Positions 47,093 to 58,682 of a stretch of 64,000 nt of DNA are shown piece by piece. Origin of the DNA: Polytrichum commune (taxonomy: Eukaryota > Streptophyta > Polytrichopsida > Polytrichales > Polytrichaceae). A model generated the notes under the pieces. The model did no database searches and had not been told where the DNA came from. It saw only the letters and a list, made by a program, of their open reading frames with translations. The DNA lies in contig OX485808.1 in NCBI GenBank assembly GCA_950295325.1, positions 10,230,501 through 10,294,500 of the forward strand, read 5' to 3'. A program made the translations under genes and the position numbers. The first letter of the stretch is position 1. Each line of letters starts with the position of its first letter.

Positions 47093-48662
47093 TGTGAGCC
47101 CAAAAGGGTGCCCACATTTAGTCTTAGACCCTTGAAACGTTAGTTGATGCACTTTGAAGTAGCATGTTACTTCACAAAAATATAAAAAGAGTGAAATGTT
47201 AGTCTTAGAAGTACCATGTTGTAAGAGGCTAGGATGTGAGTTGTTATTGTGTTTTTACCTTCGGAAGGATTTGAGTGAATGAGGATAGGTAAGGAGAACT
47301 TGGATTGAGTAGTTAGTGAGTAGGCTAGTACAAATGGATGGAGACAACCAAAGTGACTAAAGAGGCAAGTGCATTCGAATTGGGATGAATGGAGGATCAC
47401 ATGGAGCGCACAAGTGGACCACCTCATCATGGCCACTTAATGGGGAAGGCCCAAGGAAGAATGCAAGGTGGAGGATAAGCAAATTCTCAAAGCACCAATC
47501 AAATCACGAGTTGAGCATCGTGGTTTGAATTAAGTGGTGAGCGACGATTTGGGAAAGTAAGGGGAGAAAGTTATGGCGGCGGAAAGCGAAGGAGGCTAAG
47601 TTTGGGTTGAAGCATCCCAAGTTTGGTAAAGTGTGGTAGGTAGAAAGCCAAGGCTAGTTAAATGTTCGAATTAGGATCCTTGTTGATCATTTGAGGGAGG
47701 AAGGCTTAGAAGATAGGATTGGCGCCTACTAAGTAGGAGGAAATCTCAAGGGCTTATCGTGAGCCTTGAGGGTGCTCACCCCCTCAAGCTTACTATATAA
47801 TCCCTCATTCTTCCCTCACTCATCCTCTCTTTCCTTCGTGCTCCAAGGCACCCCACGGGTTATAAGTGTGGTTGTTGGAAGCAAGATTGGAGCACATGTG
47901 TGTGCTTAGTTTGTAGTTGGAGAGCCAAGGCTATTTGGCCTTGAAGAGGGCTTGACCTCTTGGTAGAGTTAGTGTTGACGTGAAGGATTTTAAAGTTAAT
48001 TCATGATTCCAATTTGTGGTACTTAAAGTTCATGTTTTGAATACACGTGGTTGCAAGTTCCATGTTTAAGAGTTGAGCACTTGATGTTGTGATGAGTGCA
48101 AAAATATACTTGTGTGGATTAGTTAGTCTTAGTGAAGTTAGGAAATTCTCTCTCCCCCTCTCCCCCTCTCCTCTCTAGGATTTTAGGATTTTAGGATTAG
48201 AGAAGAATTGTGTGATTAGAAAGGGGTTGTTAGTAGAATTAGGGAAATTAGGTAGGAAGATTAGTTAAGGGCTTGAATAATTAGTGAGGTAGTTGGGGAT
48301 TACAACTACAAAGTTGTGGGTTCATGAAGGAGCTGGGTTTATGAAGGAGCTGGGTTTGTTTAGTTAGAAAGTAAAGAGCTGGGTTTATGAAGGACCTGGG
48401 TTTGTTTAGTTAGAAGCTAAGGAGCTGGGTTCATGAAGGAGCTGGGTTTATGAAGGAGCTGGGTTTGTTTAGTTAGAAGCTAAGAAGCTGGGTTTATGAA
48501 GGAGCTGGGTTTATGAAGGAGCTAGTTAAATCCAAGACCACTTGAAGGGTGAACCTTGCACTATGGACTCATCCAAGTCCAAATCCAATACCGCGGAGGA
48601 ATGTGAGCCCAAACCCACTACTCGGACTACGGACGCTTAAGGGTGGGGGGTTTGGCCTCACA
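47093..48662 (+). mobile_element. Solo LTR of element B family, 1570 bp
   Basis: TGTGAGCC...GGCCTCACA with flanks CTCAA (47088-47092) and TTCAA (48663-48667), a 5-bp target duplication with one mismatch. TATATAA at 47794-47800 in the forward direction. It is inserted between the RNase H tail and the integrase linker of the old minus-strand element. Sequence and length match the 5' LTR of element B at 22840-24409. Confidence 0.9.
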
Positions 48663-49100
48663 TTCAACAACAGAGCCAGAAAACATAGTGAGGTAGGCAG
48701 TTGCGTGCCAACTTGGAACCGCCTCTCGATCATAGTCCCAATGCCACCCTGCTCCGGTTAAGTCCTCATCCAGAGGACTTGGATTGTGTGAGAGTTCATC
48801 TACATCCAAGTTGGTAATACCAGCATAGTGTATCACCTCAAAGTCTTCATCACCACCAACATCTTCAATAAGACATCATAGTAGGACACCACGGGAACAT
48901 GCGAGGCATATTCATCACCAACAACATGTGATGATGAAGCCACCTCCAGAGGCAGAGAATCATATGAAACCATTTGTGGGAATATCCTCCATGTTTCCCC
49001 CCTCCCAAACTCGGAAGCCAAAACAACATAAACATTTTGAGCTCGAAGCTCCTCCATCACTTGCTACTTGAAATGAGAGATTTGTTCAGCTTCTACAACC
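48663..49100 (-). pseudogene. RNase H tail and linker of the old methyltransferase-type element
   Basis: Open stretch 48836-48627 runs into the B LTR; up to 48663 it reads DELSHNPSPLDEDLTG, like the (A)D.LSR.P end of gypsy RNase H. Upstream, 49060-48833 encodes an acidic linker-like segment (PLEVASSSHVVGDEYASHVPV). No reverse transcriptase core is visible between the methyltransferase and this tail, so an internal deletion of RT is likely. Confidence 0.6.
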
Positions 49101-49177
49101 ATGGCCTCAATTCCCTTCTCCATAGATGTGGACCGATATGCCCCTTGACTAGAGTCCTCTGTCCCTAAAGATAACAA

Positions 49178-50245
49178 CTACTCACCACGATGCCTTTGCA
49201 ATGCAAGGCATAAACCAATAGTCCACACTAGGGTATTAAGATCCATAGTTTGGTCCAACACGAACCGTCGTTGGCCCTCAAAAAGTTTCAGAGCTGTTGT
49301 GATTCCAATGTAAAATCCCATGGCATGAACATGTTCATCGGCAAAGGGTTTGTAATGGGCTTTAGTGTGAGCATCCCACATCATACCAGGCCCCCGATCG
49401 CGGAATATGAATGACTATGGAAAAATCATAAAGGTTGGGAAGGCCCTCCGTGGTGCCCCCACTTTGTTGACCAATGCCATTGGGGGTAAATTATCTCAAA
49501 CAAATGGCAAAGAGGTCCGGTTGGGATCCAAGATGTCATCTACCTTCTGATCAGAAGGTGGAGGCACTGCAAAAAATGTTGCAGCTAAAGTGGATGGCGA
49601 TACAAGGTTGGCCCAAAAACACCGAGGACGGTGGCAATACGAACCAACTCTAGCGGCATCCACAAAAACGGGATCCCCAAGGTGTTGGCAAACATAATGT
49701 TTGCCTTCCAACACCTTTTCCCGAGAGTCTCCCAACATAGATACACTATCAAATGTGTACCTTGCAGGGGAAAGTTGGTGGACAAACCACCACTGCATAA
49801 GTTGGATGAGGTCCCATAATAGACTAGACTTAGGATCCTCGAAACTTTGGCCTGCTCCAACACGTGAGTGGCCCTAGCATGGCCATCCCGCAATCACCAG
49901 ATCCAGAGGTTCCAACCTTTGTGAGTCTTCCTCATTGATAAGTGTAACATCACGAGGAAGGCATCCAAAGCATTCACGGATGGCAGTCGGGTTAAACTGC
50001 TATAGGTACAATATCATCAACTGGTGTAAATGGTGACGAGTCACACGGGTGGACACAAGATTATCATCCACATAGACATATTGTCGAACGGTCAGGCCAG
50101 CCTCCAACACGGCCGCCAATCTTGTCCCAATGCCCCCAAACAGTTTCATCAAAGTGATCCGCTTGTCTGGCGGACGCCATCGAATGGGATATGCCAACAA
50201 TGATGGGGTATCCAGTATGGTTGGCGTCGTAGAATCCAGAGACAA
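49178..50245 (-). pseudogene. Retrotransposon-borne cytosine-5 DNA methyltransferase remnant
   Basis: Reading leftward from 50245: motif I KLFGGIGTRLAAVLEAGL (cofactor binding), then YVYVDDN (motif II-like), the catalytic loop LVIAGWPC (motif IV Cys codon at 49877-49879) immediately followed by TAG 49874-49876 where Gln of PCQ is expected, FDSV in place of the ENV of motif VI, GSYCHRPR (motif VIII-like Arg pair), and a C-terminal block MDLNTLVWTIGLCLALQ. Several further frame breaks. It would methylate cytosine in DNA if intact; here it is dead. C5 methyltransferases captured by gypsy elements have been described in a charophyte alga (Klebsormidium) and in dinoflagellates; the family match here is from memory, not a search. 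Confidence 0.78.
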
Positions 50246-50349
50246 GAGGATGTCCTCACATCTCTAGAATAACTTTGCAGAATCGCGCCAGGGAGAAAAT
50301 CCTTGGGATGGTGCACCAATGTACATTTAGGTGTTATCTCCCGTTGATC

Positions 50350-51129
50350 CTAATTACTCCCTATGAGTACCAGTGTCTCCTCCAATAAGGCGGACCCATA
50401 GGGCAATGTGTCAACAGTAGCATCACATCTAAAAATCATAGATAATGGTGCTATGGTCACAACTGCCACAAATGCCACAGGATTAAGCTCCTTCCGGCCG
50501 TCCCCATGGTCAAATTCACGGCTCCTCAATCTAGTTGTCGAAACCAAAATCAAGGGGGTCTAGTGCCTACTGACCAACTAAAATGTTGCAGTTGGTCGCA
50601 TTTGTCACTGCACACTTGAAAATAAGATGAGCGGGTGGATCTTAAGGTGTCACTCGGAAGCTAAGTTGTAATGGCTCTTGAGTATAACTAATGGCCTGCT
50701 CCGCGTGGACAATGGATGTAACAATCGTGAATGGGCAAGGAGCCCAATCCTCGGTTGTAAACCCCAACTCATAGACAAATCTCTTATCCATCATAATTGT
50801 TTGTGTCCCTGAATCCATTATCACACAACGGGGAGCAACCCGAGTAGCGTTGCCCGACTGACTACCAGAATGCCAATATCATTCATCAATTGTACAGCGT
50901 TTGGTCGAATGCCCTGGCGTTCGCAAGCATGTCTAGCAGCTACATTAGGCATGTAAGTTATTTTCGCAGACATTGGTGAGTCAGAAGATGTATACGGCCC
51001 CACGTCATTTGAGGTATGTGCGTTCAAATACGCAATGGCCTCCGCAACAAGCCTTGCTCGCCGTTTGGCCACTTCCTCGAGATCTTCAATGACAAGGATG
51101 TTGTGGTGGCTTGAGCCATGGTTAAACAA
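50350..51129 (-). pseudogene. Aspartic protease region of the old element
   Basis: 51129-50821 encodes a charged linker (EDLEEVAKRRARLVAEAIAYLNA). The protease active site follows at 50824-50642 with MDSGTQTIMM (Asp-Ser-Gly) and a hydrophobic flap-like region. A stretch to 50350 continues the post-protease domain (DTLPYGSALLEETL). It lies directly before the methyltransferase. Frames change between the parts. Confidence 0.7.
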
Positions 51130-51649
51130 GACAAAGATGTTTTTCCTTCCAAAATCCTACCTACTAGATAGAAAATCTTAGCATGTTGAAAGCATGGCGA
51201 CAACCACACCATCGTTATGAATAGAGGTGTGTGTAACACTTTGGACGCCAACATGTACATCATGTTGGTTGGCAAATTTAAAGCGTCCATGCTTAAATTA
51301 CGACCATTGATAGATTAGACAACATCTGTCAATCCAAAAAATAATGGCAGTTGTACCTTACCAATATGATCTGTGGGACAATTGCTCTGAGTTTGTAGGC
51401 TCTCCACAGACTCTCATGTGATCAAAAGTATAGCTTGTGACATGGATCAAGTACGTATCACATCGGCCATATTCACAACCTCACCCAAAGCTCCGAATAT
51501 ATAATAATCCGCAATGAAAGAGTTAGCTTGTCCATCGTGTAATTGAGCCTCTCATAGTGGGAACACTTCAACTGCTTCGGTGAAGGTTTGTCAACCTCCT
51601 ACGCCAAATCTTTAGCGGAGACAATTGTCTTACGCTTTGGTTTTTTCAT

Positions 51650-52680
51650 AGTTTATGTTTTTTCTGTTACGAAAGACAATCCTTCCTATGGTGGCCCAAA
51701 TCCCCCACAATACCAACATGTATAAGGCCTTATCCACCTCCACCTCTACAAATCTTGCAGTCGCGACCGGAGTCTTCTGGGATTTGCTAGAATCCATTAG
51801 CAAGGAACCAAATCAATGGCATCGTGTTGACACAACGTACGATCACACTGCTCCACAATGGTGAATGCCTCTGAAAGTGTCGCTCGACCACCATGATGCA
51901 TAATGATTATGGGCGGTACTAAATCAAAGAGACCTTTGTTAATTTGTGACAAAAGACCTTCACCAATTGACTCTCTGCGAAAACACCTCCAAACTCTCTA
52001 GCAAACCTCACCAACCTCGTGTATATAGTACAAGGTGTACTGTCCTTCTCTTGCTTGAAGTCTTGTATCCGCTGCATCTGATCCCGACTGAAACCTTTGT
52101 ATTTCTTCTCTAGATAGAGAATAAATGTCTGCAAAGGCTCAAAAATTTGCGGAGCCCTAAAAAGGCTAAGGTTGTTTAGGTAGCCTAGGTATTACAAAAT
52201 AGTACAATAATTGAACTCAACGTATTTGCGGATGTAGGAGTTGCAACCTTCTCCTTAAATTCACCAGGGAAAAACTCTTCTACATTTATTACAAATACGC
52301 CCTCCGATGTCTCCGACTTAACCACGTAAGTAGCCAACAAACTAGAAGCCACTTCTTCCTACAATGTAAAAACATAGTTCACTCGAGTCTCTCAGTACTG
52401 CTCGACCTAGCATATTTCCATCTAATGAGCATATATCCATTCCTCATAGATATGGAGTGCTTTGTACTCCAAATATTGGGATAGAAGTTCAAACGCATAC
52501 CAGTCATAGAAGCTGTCATTATATTAACTTCTCTCAATTTATGTCCTACACTATATTTTCCAATCTTGCGGAGAAATGATATGTATTCGATTGAAAAATT
52601 GGTCATGTATTTTTCATCACGTCTCCTCTTTTATATCATCAAAGGTTGTCACCCAGAAAACGTAAGAACGATTGGTAAAC
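51650..52680 (-). pseudogene. Gag remnant of the old element
   Basis: 52134-51919 reads a capsid-like helical segment (RDQMQRIQDFKQ, YTRLVRFAREFGGVFAESQLVKVF), typical of Retrotrans_gag. Downstream near 51.7 kb a degenerate CWYCGG... segment is probably the zinc knuckle. Upstream to about 52.66 kb one frame gives FFNRIHIISPQDWK and YEEWIYAH, broken by stops, which I take as the gag N-terminal domain. Beyond this, the 5' end of the element is not recognised. Confidence 0.6.
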
Positions 52681-55600
52681 TCTCATACCAAAGAAGGCTA
52701 AAGATCCTCGTCAAGTACTACTATTAATTCAACGTCCAAAAGGTTGAAAGATCGACCTTCCGATACTTCTAGATATGGGAAACGATAATATTGGGTCCAA
52801 GTTAAAACCATAAACCCACAGTAAATCCGGTCACTGGACTCAATAACCTACACTAATATGATATCAAGGTAAAAGAAGAAAATCTGAAATATAACATGCA
52901 TCTGCACCAACCATTAACCTTATGATCTGTTGGTCATTAACACAACTATATCATCAAGGAATTCAAACACCGCTCACTTGGTGCACATACAAGGCTCACG
53001 TCGGTCATCACTCCAACCTCACCCAATGATATCCTATTACAAACTAACACAACACAAAATGGGGCAATGTTTCCAAAATCTCCAAAGCAGAAGATGGTTG
53101 TTAAACTAATTTATATAAAACTTCATCTTCACCCTTAGCACTATTTTTTCACTTCCGCTGGTTTTGGGTCTGCATTCTCAAACCAAATTCCCGCCTCCAA
53201 ATTCAAAACCATATTTGATGCTCGAATCGAAACACCTCTCCCTTAATCTCAATCTCGAGGGCACATCAAAAACCTAATATGTGTCACTCCTGTAATACTC
53301 CCGCAATAGCCCCTTGGCAACCAGTGAATAGCACACAACACTTGCACCTGCCAATTAAGCACCTAGCCCTAGCTCCCGACTCACTAAGCTCACAATACAC
53401 ACCTCCCGATCCACACAACTTAACTCCAAGAGAACATGCACAAACTCCTCCAAGAGCCTATGTGAGGCACAAGCAAAAACATTTGTGGCAACATGTACCC
53501 AACCCACACACTCACCACTTGGTGGGCTCGAAACCATTGGCATTTATCTACATTGTGGTCAGGTGTGTTTCATCAATCGTTTGATCAATGCAACTAACCT
53601 CCGTTGAGAGAGCCTCGCCACCACAATAGTAACAACCTTGATCAACACTAAGCCTAGATTAAACCGAGCCAAACGTTTCCCTGCTTCCTACCCATCCAGG
53701 GTTCCAAAGATAATGTGTACTTAGCTCAAAGAAAGCACAATGGGTTGTGCATCAAGCAACACCGTGCGTGTGTGCATGTGCGCTTCTGCTACAGCCACAA
53801 TGGTTAACAAGTCCAAACTAGCCCACTGTCACAATGAAAACTCCCTGAAGTCGAACTGCAACCTGCAGCCAACCACCTCAAGGCAACGCACCAACTTTGT
53901 TTTTTTTGCTTTCCCCATTGTCCCTCAAATGCCACTCATGCTCTCGGCAATCCTCTTGAAGATGGAATGGCGAACATCCTCGGCCTATCTGTTCACACCA
54001 CTACATTCTTCCTCTCAACTTGACACAGTTCAAATCTCAGTTTAGTCCCCTCTACTCCGAGCTCTCCATCTCTCTCTGCTTCTATTTTCTTGCCCGATCC
54101 CTCACTTTACACGCAAACCCCTCTCACCTCCTACCTACGACTACGACCATCATGTCCACACACAACATCATGCAACCTAATTGCTCGAGGGCACCACAGC
54201 AATGCAGGTTCCCACTTCGGTAGGGCTTTCACTTGCCTCTCTCTTGCTTTGCTCTCCTTCTTCCCTAATGAGCTCTCCTTTTCCCTACCTCCCGAGACCC
54301 CTCCAACTCTTCTTTTTTTGTCGCGTTGCCCAACATCTTGGGCTGCCTGAAGGAAAAAAATAGGTTTGACCCTTCTTATTGACATTCTCTCCCCTTTTTA
54401 GACTTCATCTCCCGGCACATCCTTCCTTATGGTAATCGCACTTAACTTTTGATTTTTCTCTTATCCTTAGGGTGAGGTTCACCTCTTTTGATTGCCTCTT
54501 ATATCCCGATACTTCATATTAGGATTAAATAACATGTGAATATTGCTTTTTGGGCTCATATGGTATCTCTATATCCCTCCGTTATAAAGGTCAAAAGCCT
54601 CAATCAATTCAAACATAACCTATTACTAGGTTGCGACTTCAGCCAGTAAGAACCTGCCTAATTATTCCATTCAGGTTTTCATCAACAAGTGCATTGAGAT
54701 TGCATTGGGCAAAGGTGAGCAACGACATAGCCTGGCTGGTGTGGTGCAATTACATTTGGTAATCTTAATCTCTTGCAATGGGAATTTCAACATATTATCA
54801 TCTTTGCCTAAAATCCTATGAGAGTCCTCCGATAACACAAAGTTGTAATCCCAGACTATGGACTAATCAAGATGAGGTCATGGATTACAATCCTTCTAGG
54901 GAACTTCTAAGGAAGTCTATCGCCGTAACATACTTTGATCAAGCATGGTGAGTGCACTGACAACGGCCAATCCCTCTCTAATTTACTCATAAAATAATCA
55001 ATCACTCAAAATTCCCTTAATCATATACAATGGTCAACACATATGACAACTTGTTGATCATGATAAAACTATATTTATATTATTGAATCCTTATTGCTCA
55101 ACCAGGATTGAAACAATTGACTTGATCCATGGAGGTAAATCAATTAATTCAAACAAACAATTGCCTTAGCATATATGAATCACTCATAGATGCTTCAAGA
55201 TGTTTTTCAAACTTGGGGAAGGACTATTGACAACAAATCTGACCGAGTCCTCTTGACAACAAGGTAACTCAATTCTACACACACTTTCCTTTTAAATTAA
55301 TCCTTCTTATATCATTTTCCTCCTTCCCCTGTAGATATGGAAGTATTTGCCTATTGCTATTTGACTGTGGCCTTTGCAATCACTCCTTTCCGATATCTCG
55401 AGACCATGGCCTATTCTCACATGTTTAATTAGGTATTCTAGTTCATATAAAGTTCTATTCTCACTAGAATCCTAGTTTTGTTTTTAAATATTAATTAATT
55501 AAATAAATAAATAAAACCACATCTCTCATCCCCCCACTACAACCTAAAAACTCCCTCCTTACAGAGATCCTTGGAATTCGTGTTTCTAAACACAATTTGA

Positions 55601-56130
55601 TCATAATAATATTTTTTTAGGTCGAACGGCGATTCCACATGCCAAACAATTCTAATTGGTAATCCCTTGGCAACCCCGTGCATCACATCCCTAAATGAAT
55701 TCCAATGCCGGCCAACTTACCCCCAAGAATTCAAATATGTGGTTGGTTAAGTTTCTTTCATTTTTAATTTTTTTAAACCAAAAGAAAAGGAAAACACCCT
55801 TTTATGCCAAGTACCTCTCACAACTTGATGTGGAGGAAGAGTGAGTCATCCACAAACTCGCCGCAATCCCACGCCTTCTGTGTGTTTCCGGATGCTCCAA
55901 CAAACTCTTCCCGCGATGTTCCACCCTTAATTTCTCATAAGGTGTTTGTGAGGTCATCAAATTAACACTTGAAAATCCCTAGTCGACTTCGTTTATGATT
56001 GAGACTAGGATGGTTTCTGATTGTCTTTGAGCCCCCAACTTTCATTCTTGATTAATGAAAATATCCTTGGCAAATATTTTTGCCGAAGTTTGTCTTTTAT
56101 ATATCCAAGAATTTCACCTCCGAGAGAAGA
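52681..56130. other. Sequence without supported genes
   Basis: Short open frames occur on both strands (for example 53279-53584, 54090-54350 and the antisense 54131-54385) but have no recognisable domains, and several overlap on opposite strands. The first few hundred bases may be the leader and 5' LTR of the methyltransferase-type element; I cannot find the LTR end. No RNA gene recognised. Confidence 0.6.
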
Positions 56131-56134
56131 AGGG

Positions 56135-56210
56135 AAAAAAAAAAAAAAAAAAAAAAAAAACGCCCCCAACCAAAGGTGGGGGTGGGGGAAGCACTAAGGT
56201 GGGGGGGGGG
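56135..56210. repeat. A26 run followed by G-rich runs
   Basis: Twenty-six consecutive A (56135-56160), then CGCCCCCAACC, then GGTGGGGGTGGGGG (56175-56188) and ten G (56201-56210). The A run could be the tail of a retroposed RNA in + orientation; the G runs could form a quadruplex. There is no clear retroposed gene to the left. Confidence 0.85.
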
Positions 56211-58179
56211 ATTGCTGTTGGTTGCCACTAGCCAGGAGAAGGGAGGACGGACAAGGGCCGGCCAGGGGCTCTGACTCCCGGAGTTGGCTCCTCTCCCCTT
56301 CCCTTCTTCTTAATTTTTTTTTTGAATCAATTTCTCCTTCATTTAAAATCAAGAATTTGCTTTCAAAGCTCAATGGCGTGAATTCATGCTTGCAAGCGAC
56401 CAAATGACATGAAATTCCATGGGAAAATTCAATGATTCCTCACCACAATTTACCTTGATGTGTCATTTACAAGCAAGTAATCTTCTTGTTGTTACTTCGG
56501 CAATTTGCGGTGTTCTTCGCTCCGACACTCCGCAACTTTATTGCTCCTTGCTCTCACGCTTTCCTTTGCATGTTATATCTCAAGATTGAAGAAGAAAAGA
56601 GGAGAAATAAAACATTCTTGCCAAGTGAGAAGAAAGATAATCAAACCCTAGCAAGAGCTTTAATTTTCTCTTCAAATGCACACATTAATGAGTCAAGTTA
56701 TCTTTAACTCCACCACGAGAGAATCCAACAGTGTAAGTAAGGGGAGAATAACTCAAGATTTTATTATAACAACATGCAATCTTCACCTCACACAAGCTCT
56801 CTCCACATACTCACTCACAAAGCTTGACTTGGCAAGAATGCCAAATCAAGGAGGAGGCTCCTCACTTAAGAGCATCTCTCCAACTCCTAGGGTTCATCCA
56901 TCCAACTCTAAATAGATGAAACTCCCCGGATGCGGTGTGGACACCGACGCCGCATACTGTGACATCTGGGTTAACATACTATCTCAAGGCTCCATGTTGG
57001 ATGAATAACGGGCACATTCATATACAATGATACCCTCTCTATTAAGCTAAGGGCATGATGGGAGAGAGGATATCATTGCATATGAGTATACCTCTCATTC
57101 ATCCAACATAAAAGCCTTGAATGCAATCCATGTGTTACTTCTTATTAATGTTGAATGAATGCACAAATAGTATGTAATCCATGTGCTATTGAAATAGTAT
57201 GCCCGGAAATAGTATGTAATGTATATGTTACTTTTTAGTTAATATGACATTGGAATTAGTTTCAAAGACCCATAATTAGTTCGGTCCAAGTCATTTGAGA
57301 TAAATTGGCCATAAACCTATAGGGGGTCAAATTTTTATGTTGGATGGATGAGAGTAACACTCATATGCAATAATTCCCACTCTCTGTCATGATTATGATA
57401 AATTCTTATACCTAATTTTCACCCTTTCTTACTCATGAGAGATTTCATGGATTCATTGCCTATAATGGTTGTGTGTTGAACATGAGAATCTACGGTTGGT
57501 TTTGGACAAACATATAATCCACACATTGAAAATCATATGGCTTAGTTATAAGGTATTTAAAATTCACTAAATTTTTCAGTGGTCTAATGGGGGTTTGCAC
57601 CAACACCTTCATGGCTGTTAACTACAACACCTACCAACCCTTTATTTGCCTACACCTACTTAGGGTGAGTTTTCATGTAGGTCATTTGCCCCCCAGATAA
57701 TAGTGGGAATATGGACAACTCGCTCAAATGTGGATGGAAGTTGGTGGGGTCAGGTTTGTATGTGCCAAAAAGCTACACTCATACTTTACTAGACGTATGG
57801 AAGTCTAGTGGCCCATGTCTAGACTCCACATTCTAGTAGTCCACCAAAATGTAGTTGGTTGGTGGCTTACGCTTATCCATATGAGAGCACCTCCAACCCA
57901 CTATTATTTAAAATCTAGTGGGCAAGCGGCTTGTATGGAAATTCACCCTTATTACACATCTACACCACTAACTGTGCATGTCATGGCATGCAGATAACCC
58001 CTAAAAGGGGTAGTAGCGTGCAAGTGAAGAGGCTCTTCATTCATGCTTGCTCCATAATGGAGCCATTGTTAATATCTATCTTCATGCGATGTTCATGATG
58101 TATATGTTAAGACATGTCAAAGCATGTTCATTTAACTAGAAGATTCGATCATCATTTCTTGCCAAAAGAGTTCATCATA
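56211..58179. other. Sequence without supported genes; holds a foldback
   Basis: Short frames at 56486-56707 and 56676-56915 have no recognisable domain. The 133-nt foldback at 56986-57118 and a half copy near 57337-57386 are the only structures I can support. Confidence 0.6.
56986..57118. repeat. Imperfect foldback hairpin, 133 nt
   Basis: Starts AAGGCTCCATGTTGGATGAA and ends with the inverse, ATTCATCCAACATAAAAGCCTT at its 3' arm (positions 57097-57118). The arms of about 55 nt also pair through CAATGATACCCTCTCT and AGAGAGGATATCATTG, around a loop of about 20 nt. A related sequence of the arm lies at 57337-57386. Either a small MITE or a microRNA-like precursor. Confidence 0.75.
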
Positions 58180-58682
58180 GGGAGCAAGCATGGTCAGGTA
58201 TATGGAGAAAATGCTATGGTATACTAAATCCGTAATTTTTTTTCGGTTAGATGCCTAAAAGTAGTAGCAAAATCTTGTTTAAATTGGATTTTTTTATGGC
58301 GTCCTTTGTTGTTGTGTTAGGTACTCAAATATAGAATATTAACATGAGATCTTCAAAACTTTTCATTACAATTATTGCTCAATAGGTAATGGCTAAATTT
58401 GGTTTTTGACGTAGTTTTCATGACCTTAAATATTTTGAAGTTGGAATTGTTCAGATTCCTTGAATTTATTAAAAACTTGATGGCACCATTACAAAATTTT
58501 GTAGAAACTCATCAATTCAATGTAATTTTACCATTCAAAATTTTTAGATAATTACATGTTCAATAAATCTACTTGCACATTATTTGCACCATTTTCTAAA
58601 ATATGTAGATTTTTCTTAAAAAAACTTTTGGTCAAAAAAAATTGCTTAGCTTTATAGATCAAAGTGTTTTTCAAATGTTTAT
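58180..58682. repeat. Repeat F, diverged copy
   Basis: Aligns over its whole length with 26583-27092 (shared ATGCT.TGGTATACTAAA, TGCCTAAAAGTAGTAGCAAA, CTACTTGCAC). Many substitutions and small indels. It has no element C inserted and so shows the empty site: the match ends near the point where C begins on the left copy. Confidence 0.8.

Larger units (their letters stand above)
44432..48662. repeat. Inverted duplication arm of 22840-27070 (4231 bp)
   Basis: Coordinates sum to 71502 along the whole arm, with equal lengths, so there is no net indel. It contains F, the integrase remnant with solo LTR D, and one B LTR. The inner junction overlaps the C LTR by GAT (44432-44434). The outer end coincides with the end of the B LTR. 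The spacer between the arms is element C. Confidence 0.95.

Noticed and set aside
53279-53584. 101-codon open frame, Pro/His-rich
   Set aside because: It overlaps another open frame on the opposite strand, has no domain or codon pattern of a gene, and the region is generally low in stops for its composition.
54090-54385. Overlapping sense and antisense frames of 60-86 codons
   Set aside because: Open in several frames on both strands because of CT-rich composition; no homology recognised.
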